Origin: Volvox africanus
Taxonomy: Eukaryota > Chlorophyta > Chlorophyceae > Chlamydomonadales > Volvocaceae
DNA: 64,000 nt
NCBI GenBank assembly: GCA_030268105.1
Contig: BSDZ01000019.1
Location: forward strand, 2,605,501 to 2,669,500
Reading direction: 5' to 3'
Of the stretch, positions 43,477 to 61,635 are shown in pieces (the first letter of the stretch is position 1; each line of letters begins with the position of its first letter). The notes under the pieces are model-generated. The model saw only the letters and a list, made by a program, of their open reading frames with translations. It ran no database searches and was not told the DNA's origin. The position numbers and the translations under genes are program-made.

Positions 43477-46400
43477 CTAATCATCATCATCTAGCAGACT
43501 ACCTAGATCGTCATCATCGTCACTGCCATCAGCCACACCAGGCATTGCTCCATCGTTAAGCATGACATCAAACTCGTTATCTTCGTCTGTCTCGTCACCA
43601 GCGTCCTCGTCATCAGACCCATCGTCTTCAGAGGATCGCCCTGCCGCGAAGGGATCCTCTGCCGCTGGCTCCTCGATTTCCAAATTGTCCTCGAAAGTTA
43701 CCTTAGGAGAGGAAGGGGGAAAGAACGTCACAACGACAAGCACCAGTATAGAACATACTCAACGCCGCCGATCAGCGTTGCGACAAGAAGGTGCACGAAT
43801 CTTCAGCGCCGCGCGCACTAAGCACTGAAGAAGGTAACGGTAGCACAACAACATTGACCGTATCACATAGAAACCGTCTGGGCCACAAAGAGGTATATAC
43901 TTCGAGCCAAAGATAAAACACCTTTTGGAACATTACCAGCGTAGCTCGCGCAAACGGTGGAGTGCATATCACATCACACGTATTCGCAACCAGGAGCTCA
44001 AGTTAATTAAAAGACCAGCTCGTGGCCTTCCTCCATGACAGGTCTGTGCAGGGTGCACATGACAGCCACAGGAAGCGATGCCGGCCTTCTAATATCGTGG
44101 CTTCAGTCAATAAAGCCGAACAAATCCTAAAAAGCTCATAAGGTGAAAGGCCACATCCAACTCACCTCGGGTCCTGGCCATTGGTGCTCCGTGGACATCT
44201 GCCCTTTGTCCCGGCTGTGATGTAGAACCAGACCTAATCGGCCGTACAACCGCAGCAGCAAGTCGTGAAGCTTGACCCGCACATCTATTGCCTGCGGTCG
44301 AGAGTTGGTCACGCCGAGTAGCGCTATCAAGTTGCAGTCAACTTCTAACAGGCTAGATACGATAAGGTTGCCTCTACAAGCGGCCCCAGTCAACTGGACG
44401 CCACAACCCAACTCCACCTGAAATCCCTTGAACCCCGCCCCTCACCTGGAACAGACTTGTCAGCGCGGGTTGAACGCCGGGGGCACTCATGAGGTACGCC
44501 GTGTGATGGTGCAAAACAGCACGGATCCAGGGAACCAGCTGCACGGCACGGCTGGGTTTTGACATGAGCCTATCCACAGCTGCCTGCCTTCCGCAAGCAG
44601 AGCCACGGGCGGAGGAATATGTTAGAACACCACGTGTTAAGGTAAATTACTTCGAACAGAGGGTCGACATAGCATAAAATGAAATGCACGAGTGAATAGC
44701 TAATAGATGTGATGGACCTTAGTTCCAAACCCCGCACCAGGGCAACCAGAGTGCCAGGGCCTTCGACCAAATGATAAGGTCGTAATCGGTGGCCGGAAAC
44801 CTTACTAGAATGACTAGAATGACACCGTGTCCGTAGACCTTGGCCTCGCAAGGGGCTTTTCATCACCTGCAGTGCCATATCTTTATATACGCCGTGTAGC
44901 GAGGCCTCCGTTACCTAGAAGCTACAGTGGTGTGAGCCAGCCTCGACCCCAGCCACTGCTCAAATCAGTCTTTATCACTCATTTCGGCCCCAAATTCCAC
45001 GTTCCCAGACCTTTATACTCTCTGATGCTACGAGCACGATTCCCTACGGCAAGCATACCTTAAGGAATAGCGCTGCGTCAAGGGGAACGATGCGTGCAAC
45101 CGTGTTAGCGATCACAACCGAGTTGCTCGTCGCCAAGCAGCGCTCCAGTAGGGCCCGATCATTGCTGTGAAATGCATGGTAGTTGTGATGGATCCAGATT
45201 TTAATTAGGGAGACTCAGTGGCCTAGTCGCTAGATAGCGCGATAATCACAACGCCTCACTAATCCCAATGCACACCTGGAGGGTTTGCAAAGCATTGTGC
45301 AGTACGACAATCTCATGCCGTACAACACATACCCTCCTCTCAGACACGGCAAATCTGTCCGCGATTTTGTCCGTGCGCATTCAGTTCGCATCATACTCGC
45401 GTCCATCTCACCTCCTTATTGCTTGCGTGAGCAGGACCGAGAGCGAATCGGCCTTCGAAGATCCCACCGGCATTGCTGCACTGGGGCCTGCTTCTTCATC
45501 AACCAACGGCGCCCCGCCCAACATCCGCGTCTCCAGCTGCGCCACACGCTCCCCAAGCGGCACCTCCCCTTCGGGCAAATCTGGAACTTCCTCCTCCTCT
45601 CCACCTGGAGGCGTGCGCGCCGACGCAGCCGCTCCAGCATCCGGATCGTCAATTTGTGCGCCTCGCTTGCGGCTGGAAGTGCCGGCGGTTGCCTCTGCAG
45701 CCGTCCGTGTCACCACAGGCTGGCCGATATTATCGCTCCCAAGTACCATAACGTTGGGACCTGAGGTGGGGCCCCTTCGAGGCAGCTGTTGGGCCGATTT
45801 ATCCACCTGCTCGGCTTTGGCTCCGGACGACAGCCGGTTGGCGTCGCCTCCGCTAGGAAGCAACACACCGCCGACGGGACGAAGCGACACAATTAGATCT
45901 GCGGCGGTTGCTGGGGCCTCCGCTGGTACAGCGAGGGTCTCAAATGCTGGCTTGGTACCGCTTCCCCGCGCGACCAGGAGCGTCGGACCTGCGAAAACAT
46001 GAAAATCATGTCCCACCCAGATGTACTGTCTGGCAACCCGACGAGCCACGGGATGGACCAACCTCATCCCTTGCCTTGCCACACGTTCCCTGGTAGTGAA
46101 TTCTATCAAGCCGGTCAATTAAAATATCCTGCCTAATTCTGTGTTCTTCCTGTGTTGCCGTTCCCGTGAGGTAATCGAGGTCTGCCACATTGACAACCCA
46201 CCGCGTCCTTGTTGCGCCGGCTTACATCCTTCCGGGTGTTGAGTCACACAACCCAGGAAGCGAAAAGAGACAGCGCTGATAGGAAACGGATGACACGTCG
46301 TTCAGGACGAAGAAAAAGAACAAAAGAAAAAAAACGCGGAAACCTCATGCACTGCTGTCATCTGGAGGGCTTCGAACAATAACGAAACGAAGGCATGTCC

Positions 46401-48673
46401 AAACGGGACTCCTACAGGCGCACACATTGGGGATTTCTCCCGAGCTGACTCCGAACCGAATCCTTGGGAGGGCATTATTGTGGCAGCCGATAAGGAGGTT
46501 TGGTACCAGCATGGATATAGCCCGCACCACAACACGGCCGCAGCATTGTTTTTGCGCCGGGTTACATCCTTCTTGGGGTAAATCAGCGACCCAAGAAGGG
46601 AAAAGAGACAGCGCTTCCGCCAATCCTTAAAGGATACACCTTTGCATATTCCTAACTTGACACCAGCCCACACGCCCATAACTATGAAACTGCTGTATCC
46701 CGAGGCCCGCTTTGACTGTATTCCCGAATGAGCATGCAACCATAAGCCGCAGCCTCCCTGAGCTCAGCGGGCCACCTTGCCATGTTTTGAATTTTTGAAG
46801 CAATCCTCACTAGCCCGTGCTGGGCAGGCACTCGTCCGATAATCTCACCTGAGGGTCCCTGCTGCAGTCGTATCCCTAGGATGGCCTCATCCCGGCCAGC
46901 ATGAGCCCTGATGGGAAGACGCAGGGAGCAGTCGGCAATGGAGAATGGACGCGGCACAAGAAGACGCTAAGAAATGGAGCAGCAACAGTGTCGCCCTCCT
47001 CCATTCTTTCTAGCAGCTTCCTACCATTATCTCAAATACGTAATTTTGGCATGGCACTTAACTGCACGCGGCACATGGCCGTGTACCATGCCTCACGATC
47101 CCGAAAACTCCCTTCATTAAAAGAGAGCAACACTGCCCCAATCAGCAAGGAGGACGGTTTCCGATCGCACTCACCCTTTGCCAGCTCCATCCGCGACCTG
47201 TACCCGCATCAGAAGCTGACATGCGAGACCTGGCTTGCCGTCGGCACCGTCCATCATACCCCCGGAAACAGACTCCCGGTGGCATATCCACACATAAGCC
47301 TCTCCACTCTCCGAAACCGCCGCCACATTGAAGGTTTCCCCCTCCGAAACACATGACGCGTCCAGCTGCATTGCAGGGTCCTCCAGATTCAGGGTCGTGA
47401 TGGCAGGATGCTGTTTCTTTGACTTCTTGGCTGGCGGTACCTCCCAAACAGCCACTTGGCGCTCACCACTGGCCGCGGAGACCGCGTGGGGCTGCCCCGG
47501 GACGAAGGCTACCACTCGGACTTCCGTCTGGCAATGGCAAAACCGGATATTTCGGGAGGGTACGAATCGGGTGCATATCGCGTTACATGGCTCGCATGGT
47601 TGGAGATAAAAGAAGCATTGATTTGCAACAGCCGAGCAAGCGACACTCAGGGATATAGATGCCACCACTGAGCAGAGAGATGCGAACAAACAAACTCGAA
47701 CAAACTAGGTAACATACTAGCTGTTATCCATAATAACACAAGGGTGAAATATGAAGTCGCAGAACCCCGGCTTACCGGATGGCCTGTGTACTTTGCCATC
47801 CGTGACGACTCCGCAACATCCCACAGCTGCATACTGGAGCCGCCGCCAAATACGTGTTTCCCATCTGCAAATAACGGTGATACAGAAACATAAAACTCCA
47901 CGAAACGTTCTAAAATAATGACATTATCTCATCCCAAGGTCCGCACCTGGTGCGAACGCAATTGCTGTAATAGGATACTTGCTTGCCTCAAACCGCTTCG
48001 TTACCGCACCGTCCGCCAAATTCAGTGAAACAAGTGAACCTTTGTTGCCCGTCGCAAGCAATTTCCCTTGTTCGGAGGAAAACGCGAGCGACCTTACGCC
48101 CCTGCGGCGCCGCCAAGGAAAAACCAACGAGTTGGCCTGGAGGCAATGCCATCGCCGATACGGGCAAGCCAATACCTTACCCTTGAACAGCATCTACTGC
48201 ACGCCACTTAAGGTCTCCAAGCTGAATATCGTAGAGCTTCACGTCCCCGGCGGCGGTGCCGAGAGCGACACCCATATAGCCGATGGTGTGCTTCTTTTTC
48301 CCCTTCTCCTGCTAGCAGAGAACATCCTTGTTGCTCTGCAGAATGCTCAAAAGCCATGATCACGACATTACGAACCTTCGTCGGCACCCACGCAATACAT
48401 GTGTGCGCCTCAACAAGGTGTCCGTTTGCTGTAGGGCCTCCATTTGCTTTCGCAAGATCAGTATGCCCCCCAAGGGTCACCAGGAGCCGCGCGGTTCCTG
48501 ATGTAGCATTTGCGAGCTGTTAGCAAACCGTTAAGTCATAATATTTGATGGTACATTTGTGGCGCACCAGTGTCAAACACACGGACACGACCATCAGGAC
48601 CGCCTAGAGCAAATTTATCTCCTGCTGGACTGAAGCTACACAAGAGCTTGTCAAGTATACTTCCCGGTAGCAT
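43477..48673 (-). CDS. UTP5: U3 snoRNP / t-UTP WD40 protein Utp5 (WDR43), 12 exons
   Basis: Utp5/WDR43 is part of the small-subunit processome in the nucleolus and is needed for pre-18S rRNA transcription and processing. Exons from the start: 48673-48568, 48497-48376, 48308-48181, 48101-47947, 47864-47776, 47527-47175, 46907-46849, 45988-45412, 45164-45059, 44583-44446, 44291-44166, 43701-43477. All GT-AG joins keep phase; product 727 aa, TAG stop. N-terminal WD40 repeats (F-A-L-G-G-P-D-G-R-V-R-V-F-D, A-A-G-D-V-K-L-Y-D, Q-L-W-D-V, R-Q-V-A-V-W-E-V). Then the diagnostic L-L-V-A-R-G-S-x3-P-A-F-E, a disordered linker, and the Utp12-type C-terminal domain (L-G-E-R-V, S-L-S-V-L-L-T-Q-A-I, S-N-D-R-A-L-L-E-R-C-L, L-Y-G-R-L-G-L-V-L). 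The last exon is an Asp/Glu-rich tail, typical of nucleolar proteins. Human WDR43 is similar in length and domain order. Confidence 0.93.
46212..46615. repeat. Pair of 65-bp direct repeats in intron 7 of UTP5
   Basis: TTGCGCCGG..TTACATCCTTC..GGG and GAAAAGAGACAGCGCT occur at 46212-46277 and again at 46552-46615 in the same direction, at roughly 85% identity by eye. The 274 bases between them have no frame of note. They may be ends of a small mobile element (a TRIM-like piece) or an old local duplication. The host intron is the longest of the gene (860 bases). Confidence 0.7.
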
Positions 48674-51124
48674 CTTCCTTAAGTAATAATTAAAACATCA
48701 CCTTAAACAACAAAGTGGCCATAGCAGTTTAAATTCTCCGATTGGCAGGCCTGCCGGATGAGTAGCCGCATCGCACGGCATCGCCGTACTGCAATACGTT
48801 GGGGGCTGGACCGTCAGCTGGTCCATGCACGCATCATGCCCCTTGAGTCCCTTTCTTTCAAGTAAACATCCACTTGATAGTATTCTTAAACTATTCCCGA
48901 GCCTTGTTACGTAAATGGCTTGCGCACGATTGTTGGCCGCGAGCTGCATGAGAGCGCGCGCGCAGATATGTGCAGTGGAGCATATGCGGAATATGAAGCA
49001 CTTACTAGGTTATGCCTCATCACGGCAGCTCGCGGAGGGCGAGAGCAGTCGTCGATGGAGGTCTGCTTGTACCGCACAGTGGTGAGTGCAGCAGAGGTCC
49101 AAGAGATATTGATTGGGTTCATCTATTGATAGCTTTAGGTCGGGGGATGGCTAAATGCCACAAATGAAGACAACCGAACCGTTTCAGTTATTTTCTTTGA
49201 CATTTGACATCAACATCGTTCTCATCTAACTGTCTCACGCATTGTATATTTCATCGCCTTAGCAGGTTTCCCGTTATGGCATCATGCACCCAAGGAGAAC
49301 ACCCCTTGAACCCAGCTGCACTGGCTCGCCACCTAATGAACGTGGCCAGTTGCCTCAACCTATACTACTCAGCAGGTGAACTACAAGGCTGTCATTCCAT
49401 ATCCTTGCCAAATAACGGAGCGGGATGGATGAATGGGATGTGATGGTGTGTTTGGCGCCGTGCAAAGTTCACAGACGTTCAGTCTCCAGAGGCAGCACAA
49501 GGAAGGGTAGTTTAGCCCGCGTCTGACCATCACGATTTTTCAAAATTCGGCCATAGGCAAGGGGTTGATTATTAAGCGAAGTCTATGGCCAAGTTTATAA
49601 GCAATCTGCAGGTTGTCGGTGTTACAACGTCGGATGTCTTGTCATACCCTGATAGTGGCCAGCCATGATCATTCGTTGACATGAATACGTCCCATGCATT
49701 TCTTATCCAGAATCTTGTATAGATTTTCTTATCCAGAATCTTGTATAGACGGTGCAATTTGTACGTTGTATGATACTGTCTTAAGCAGCGGGATTCGTGA
49801 ACTTCAGCGCTCTATCCTACCCAGAATAAGAGTGCTCTTCCCTGGAACCCTTTGGACGAGGTGAAAAAGCATTGGAACGGGCAAGGAGATTATGTACCAG
49901 ATGGCAATGTGGGCTTTGTCTTCCAGGGATTGTGTTATGGCTGACGTACCTTTGTGCGTCCGCTTGCCCTTGGGTATTGCCAGGTTCGGACGAGGACTGC
50001 TGACAACAAATTGGCATTTCGGTGACCCATTCCGACTGAGGGTGTTTGACCTTGGAGCGAATACGAACATCATAGCCGCGGCATGATGATCAGCGTACCT
50101 GATGTGCAACACTCAAGAATGTAAACATGTTAGATTGGCAGGGTGGAGGCCCCTTTGTTTGCTCGTAAACATGAGATCCCCGACAATCAAAGTCATGGCA
50201 GTTTGCCTTGCACGACAGCTTAATATCAGGGTAAGCATGCACGATTGTTTTCTTCTGCCTCACGGATAGGGAACTTAGCCCAGGCCCGCCACAGCTATGG
50301 GGGCCGGTCGTGCTCTACAGGACGACTTGGTTTACCGTGGCTGTATGTGCTTTAGTTGTGCACGCCTGCTTTCTGGTTCCAGATCAGGCACGCCCCGTGG
50401 ACGAACAACAAATGTTTTACGCAGTCCTAAACATTTTCGTAAGGCCTGGTTGGGGTTGGTAAGGGCCCTCCCCATCCAATGACTATCGCATTGATTGCCG
50501 CTTTAAATCACCTTATCAACGGTACTGTGCTCAATAACGGTGGGCAGGGGGTATTCCTATATTTCATCGTGTCAATTGCTTTGGTAATCTCCTTATCCTT
50601 CTTATGAGTTTAGGAATTGCAGTGGTTGCACTGAAGTGTCCCTTTGCTACCTAGGGTGACACTTTGATCCAACGAAAGCTGCACACCGAGAGCAGCACAA
50701 CAGGCAGGTACAGCATATGATCAATTTCCCACGCCGACAGCACTGTTAAGAGACGCAGTGCAGAATCCATATCTTCGGGAATAACTAGCGAAATAAATGT
50801 AATTCATGTTTTGTTCAAAATTTAAGTCGATGTCGCTGCCATAGGCCACAACTGGTGTGATTAACAGCTGCAGAAGTAAATGGGTACTACTCATTGCAAC
50901 TTGAATCGTGAATCCTGTTACTGGGCGCTATCAGGTGTGAGGAGGCAAATCGACCCGTCGTACTTCTGTCAAACCGAATCAAATGGCTGTTCGTACTGTA
51001 CCGAAATTCCCTTTCGCTTACTGCGCCATGGAAAGAATTCATTTAGACCAGTTCTGATGGAAAGATTTCACTTGACCTAATCAGTTTATTACACAGCTTA
51101 CGAAACATCTTAATAAGCTGAAAC
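48674..51124. other. Intergenic stretch between UTP5 and EPT1
   Basis: The two genes diverge from it, so both promoters should lie here, but no TATA box or other element stands out. A 25-base unit (TTTCTTATCCAGAATCTTGT...) is repeated in tandem at 49699-49723 and 49725-49749. No exon recognised. Confidence 0.5.
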
Positions 51125-53717
51125 ATGCAAGTCCTAAGCCAACGCGCCCTAGAGGGGCTACGCACGTATGTATATAAACCAGGTGGTTACACATGGCTGG
51201 ACCACGCTCATACTCCGTTTTGGAACTGTAAGCTGATTGCCAGCTAGTCCGACGTTGTAAGCACCTTATCGGCAGTTTTCCAAAGGCCTCAATCATCCAA
51301 TTGTTTCTTGTCAGGTCTGACTGCGCAGCTGCCGATGTGGCTCGCGCCTAATCTCATAACGCTCAGCGGTCTCTTGGTGACGTTTGTCGCTTATTTCACA
51401 TTGTGGTATGAGCTTCCGGAGTTCGCGGGTAGGGCTTGGATAGTCATATGTTAGGTTAGAGAGCGGAAATAAAAAAATTCAAGGGACCGAGCCGACTATG
51501 CGCATCATAACTGTGCCGATGGGGCGCAGGTATAGCGCCCAGGTGGACTTATATCTTTGCCGGCACGTCTATTCTCATCTACACGAACTTGGACTGCATT
51601 GACGGAAAGCAGGCCCGGAGGACGAATTCCAGCTCGCCGTTGGGGCAGCTCTTCGATCATGGCTGCGACGCAATCGCCCTCCACGTGATGCTTACCTTTG
51701 TCCAGGCGGCCATCAACATGCCGAGCTCCGTGCTCACGAGCGTAGCTGGCATTGCGGTATGGAGCGTGATTCCGCTTTGCGAGTTTTGACATACTGTTGT
51801 GCGAAGACAACCAGGAGGGTATGAATGGGCCTGAGATGCGGTTAAGCACCCGGCTGTAGATATCACATTATTTTTAATCTTAAATTGCCTCCAAAGGGGG
51901 CATATCGGTATCTAAAAGCATTCTTTCATATCTAAATGCTGCTAAAAAGGGAGGTCTGGAGGGATGCCAGGTAATTCCCCTTCTCGATGCGAGACCCGGC
52001 GATTTTATGATACCTTCCAGACAACTGCAGCTTGCATGTCGCCACCAGTCACTCTAGATATCTCCCGTAGGTTAACAAACATTTGCATCTGACTTGGTCT
52101 GAAGGATCCGGCGCCTGCGTAAACGCTAGGTTACCCCGGGATGCTAATTACGTACAGGTTTACCTGCCTTGGATGGTAAGCCACTGGGAGGAGTACCACA
52201 CTGGCGTTCTCATGTACGGCGATGGTCACTTTGGAATTCTAGAGGCGAATTACGTCCTTGCTGCAGTGACTTTTGTCTCAGGCATCTTTGGTCCCGCGAT
52301 ATGGGATTATCGGCTGACGAGCCTTGTCGATGCGTGGCCTTATAAGGACATGGGTGAGTGCGCGGCTTGGAGAGCTGCGCTGGTAGGCCGCTAGGAAAGT
52401 CGTGTAGGTATGTCTTTTACTTGTACAGATGAAGCTTACGCCGACTTCACCGGCTTTCTGTAAGCACTTATGGGGACAAGCAAAAGGCTAGTCTGTACGC
52501 ACCTCGGTTCTCAGCTAAATATGTTTTTGTGCTCACCGGCCTTTCCCTCGGCAGAGCTGAAGCACGCACTCATCCTCTTCGCGGCAGCTGTAGCACTGAT
52601 TCAATTCTACGGCCAGATGCGCCGGGTTTTCGTGAACTCCTGGACAACATTGCCGGCCGCGGTGAGCTATCCTTTTGGGAGGTACCAATCGAAAGGATCT
52701 TTGATGTCGGTGAGCCGCCGGCACAACAAGTTGCCTTGCGGCCATTCTTCTCAGCAAAGGGTATAACACCTGCGTATATTTCTGGCCATTATTTGCATTG
52801 AAAGCCTTGGACAGCCACACCTGAGGGGTTTGGGTACTAAATGTTCACATGGTTATGGCGGCGGCATGCTCACGGCACTAGCCGCTAGACATCGATGGGG
52901 CGGCAAGGAGGCCTGGGTTCCTCTGATCGTCCTTTGTGATCCAGTTGGCCCCGATGTATACGAAGCCAGCCTCCGCATGCCCGCACACCCCAAACGTTAG
53001 GAACGCGGTCATAAGGAGCTGGGGAACGCTGCTCGCCTAAGGCATTTGGTGTACGCGCTGGTGCTAATGACCTTGGGAGCGATCTACTTAGCGGATGACA
53101 AACTCAAATGGGGCCAGGCCAGGTGAAGAGCATACGGCGTTGAGGAGATGCAATTAATGCGCGCGCATGGCGTTCCGCCTGGAAGAGCAATATTTTGTCC
53201 GGGGTTTCGGCGCCACCGTTGTTTTTTATGCCGAAAGAAGCCATGAATATCCTTTGGCTGCTCTTGCTTTCACAGGGACCCTGGGGGAAATTTGGACCTG
53301 CAGGTGGGAGGGGTGAAAATGTTTGGGACCCGCACAGCACTATGGCGCTACTGCCATGGAGGTGACTGGTACCTCGGCGGCAGTTGCCGATTCCATTAGC
53401 CCGTCCTTCGTGCGCTTTCTTGTGCCTTCTGCAGGCTTGCGACGCTACTCTACGGGATAGTGTACGCCATTGTGGCTACGCAGTTGATCATGGACCACAT
53501 GTGCAAAGAGCCTTTTAGGCCGCCGCTGTTTCCGATGGCGGTGCTTGCGACTGCAGCCTTGAACAGTGTGGTGGAACTGGTGGATGCGCGCATGGTGGCG
53601 GCTGGTGCCGTGACTATTATGATTGTCTACTACGGCGTCTATGTCTCGACGATTATTCGTCAAGTGTGCGCGTTCCTCGGGATAAAGTGCTTCAGCATAA
53701 CACCGAAACGGGCTTAA
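51125..53717 (+). CDS. EPT1: CDP-alcohol phosphotransferase: ethanolamine/choline phosphotransferase, 7 exons
   Basis: It moves phosphoethanolamine or phosphocholine from the CDP form to diacylglycerol, the last Kennedy-pathway step, in the ER or Golgi membrane. Exons: 51125-51227, 51315-51428, 51530-51756, 52158-52353, 52555-52661, 53016-53122, 53435-53717; total 1137 bases, 378 aa, TAA stop, close to plant AAPT length (389). It contains the complete family signature D-G-x2-A-R-x8-G-x3-D-x3-D at residues 97-119 (D-G-K-Q-A-R-R..G..D-H-G-C-D), preceded by [18 protein letters not shown] follows in exon 4 and C-K-E-P plus C-A-F-L-G-I-K-C-F near the end; several hydrophobic helices lie between. 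Exon 6 is supported mainly by phase and length and uses the acceptor ATAAG. Whether ethanolamine or choline is preferred cannot be read from the sequence. Confidence 0.92.
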
Positions 53718-56700
53718 GTATGTGTGACGGGTGAATGTTGAGGATGAGCTGAGAGACGGGGTCTTGTGCGTCGGGCTTTTTAACCGTTGGTGGGTATAGT
53801 ACCGAACTGAGGTTTTTGAATACTTGTATGTCAGCGACTGTGTTGTCATTATTATTGGTAAGTGGGGGAAGACGAAGTGCGCATTTTGCTCTAGCCTGTC
53901 CTCACTTTCGAAAGGGCCTCGTTCAAGGGGTGCATAAGATCAGTTTTGTGACCCATGCTAATCTGAACGAGGGCGTCAATCTCTCGCATCCTTCTCAAAA
54001 CGTTTACTAACCGCACTCGTTGGGGGTTGAAATTGGGCAAACGCAGGGAAACCAAATGAAGTCAAGTGCTTTCCTTATGGCGACTTGCTCTACCGCGTTG
54101 CGCTAGCTCAAACGGATTGCCGCACGTGCAAACTGTCGAATGGTTAATGCCCAGGCAGTTTGTCGGGGCCAGGGGCGTGTGTCTTCATCGTAAGTCGTTT
54201 TTGGCGCAAAGTAGGGGCGTTGGATTTCAACAGCAACGTCGAGGACCTGACGCGCGCCATCCGTAGGTGTGGCTTGAGGCTTTTGGTTGGTGCTGGTGCT
54301 ATGACGTACGGTTTCTAACGAATTGGAGTCGTGCGAGAGGTTGTGCATATACCAAAACACATTTTTGAGGGAAATGCACGTGTGCCTCCTCTTGAACGGG
54401 TGCCAGGTTCCGTGAGGTATATATGGTATATCGAAATATAACTCCTCACAGAATTGCGGACACCAATGGACAATGCCGTCGTGAGGCCACTATGGAGTTA
54501 ACCGTGCACACCATTGTGTGGTGGTGAGTTAAAGATGTTGCGTTGGGTTCATTGTATGCAAAGGCTTGGAATCTCCTCGGCTTTTGAATGGACATGTGAA
54601 AAGACAGGTGCAGGCTGTTTGTGATTTATGCCTTAACATGCCTGAGCGCATTGAAATAGTCCATTTTGACTATTTCAGGATCGGGTACTACTGGGGCTGC
54701 AGCGTGAAATGCAACTGTACGTCTTGTGCACGCGAGAGCCATGTGGTCCGTGTCCTTGCAAGCGTGAAGGTGCAAATAGCGTGCATAATGCACTCAAGAC
54801 CTGCTTCACCCGTGCCCTTCCCACGAGTCTGCTGCGGCAGGGCAGCACGCACCGATCAGGGATAACGATCAGGGATCCTTAGCATTCATTTTATAGTGTT
54901 TCAAGAATGTACCCAGTATCCCTTCGGGTCCAACGTATGTATCCGGATGATCGATGGAGATGCAGCAAGTTCGTTGAGATCCTTTTGCAAAACTCACATT
55001 ACTCCCGGTGCACTTGGGCATATGTGTATGTGGGTGCGTTGCCAGGCTGAAGGATAGGCTCGTGGGGAGAATGTTGCATGAATGAAGCTATGTGCTTAGG
55101 GTGGGACTTTGGTTATCGCTTTACTTCTAATGCTGATTGCACATGCACTGCACTGGAAGACCACCCCTTCCCTTGAAGGATCTTTGGTTAAGGAATTCGA
55201 CGGAGCGATATTGACGTGGACCTTGAGGCCCATATGAAAACAGTATTGAGTTCAGCGCATTGCCGTACACCACGATGCGATTACCATCCTGCAGCCCATG
55301 TGCAGATTGCAACCGGCACAAGCCTTTTGCCGATTGCCATCATGTGCAACAACAAGGGTACTTCATACCAAATATGCAACTCGGACCCAGTCAACGCACC
55401 CGTTCCTTCCCCAGATCTTCCCACTGCGTTTACGCATTTATGACGCATCCACATAGTGAAAGGGGAGAGGCACAAAGGTGGATCCTCTGATGACTGCGTT
55501 CGGCCTCAGGTAAAATCGCAAAGAAAGATCACCATTCTTCCACCAAAGTTCCGCATGCAGGTACAGTGGCGTCCGAAAGCCGCAAGAGGTGAAGTCGCAT
55601 CCGCCCACTTACAGTATGTCGTAGCTTTCACATGTTCCAAATTCCGCTAAGAGAGCCTATGCTGGAAACAAATGGATACAACACCGGTCACCTTAAGTTC
55701 TGCAGTTATGACCATATGCCCGTAGTTAAGGCAGTCCTTACCGCATGGGCCAGGACAACAAAATCCCGCAGTCTGCCAAACGCGTGGCATGTTGAGGGCA
55801 ATCCAGCTTGACCACCAGCATGTCCCTGCATGCCGTGCCGCAGCCGATGATTCCATCCAGGAAGAGCCATGGTGCTATGGGGAGGACATATTTCAAAGCC
55901 AAAGTTTTGGCTGTCCTACACTATCTATCGAGTACTCCTCCACGCCCACTTTTCCTATACAGGCATGATAGCAAGGAACCTCGGCCCAAGTACGCAGGTA
56001 CTGTTGTCAAGAGCTGCGCGCGGAGAAGCACATTATCATGGGTGCATTACTTTATTGCACTTTGCCAAGTGCCAGCGAGGCCAAAACAAGGATTTATATA
56101 ATGCATGTTAAAATTATTTAGATACTGCACGTTTAAATACCCTATCTAAGTTGTCGCCACAGCATGCTCATTTTTTTAGTGCATAGGGGCTATCATTCCA
56201 CGACGTATACGGCAGTCGTTTACGGTGACCTTGCGTCAAAGGCGGTTTGCAATCCGCTGAAATCCATGCCATGTCACATAAAAGTAGATAGAAACAACGC
56301 CTGTTGGTCATTTAAGCTGGAAAGGCAGCGGCACATCACGTAGCCTTTGAGCACGGCGGATGGATGTTACCGTATCCATGCATGGTTGTTCATCAAGTAC
56401 AGAATAGATAATTTATTATTATTAGTAGTTTATAATGAAATTGTGCGACAACACGTCACAACTCTTTCGAGGGACTTAGAGCCAATGTCCGCAGCCTCAT
56501 ACTGCTGTTAAATTAATTTTTGGAGTAGTTCAATATTTTATTGGAGGTTTCACGCTTTAAAATCAGAGTTTTGGCGTAGCAGCCTGGGGCAGGCGCGGAG
56601 CTCTGGGCCGCATCCGACACCGCCTGGGGAGGCTGGTGGAGGGGCTTACATGAGATGGTATGTATCGCATTTCGGCTATGCTGTCGCCTTGCTTGCTGTT

Positions 56701-56873
56701 TTGGGTCGCTGCTCACCATTTTGGTGCCCTTTCGCTCTCCGGTGCACGTGGCCAACACCGCAATGTCATGTAAAGAACAAGTAAGACCCAGAGTATTATG
56801 GGTTAATTTTTGTCCTTGCATTCTCATGGGCTTTGGGTCGCAGGACACTGAATGCTCCATTTTGTCTTCGCAG
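53718..56873. other. Intergenic stretch, no gene recognised
   Basis: About 3.1 kb with only short frames on both strands. Nothing matches a family I know. The first coding exon (start codon) of the kinase downstream must lie in its right part. A short ATT repeat sits at about 56,412-56,426. Confidence 0.45.

Positions 56874-61635
<4,762 letters not shown>

Noticed and set aside
45190..45262. A tRNA-like or SINE-like block (GGGAGACTCAGTGGCCTAGTCG...)
   Set aside because: An A-box-like start is visible, but there is no B box, no cloverleaf and no target duplication; it lies in intron 8 of UTP5.
48674..51124. A further protein gene between UTP5 and EPT1
   Set aside because: Frames of 60-115 codons exist on both strands, but none has conserved motifs or splice sites that extend it.
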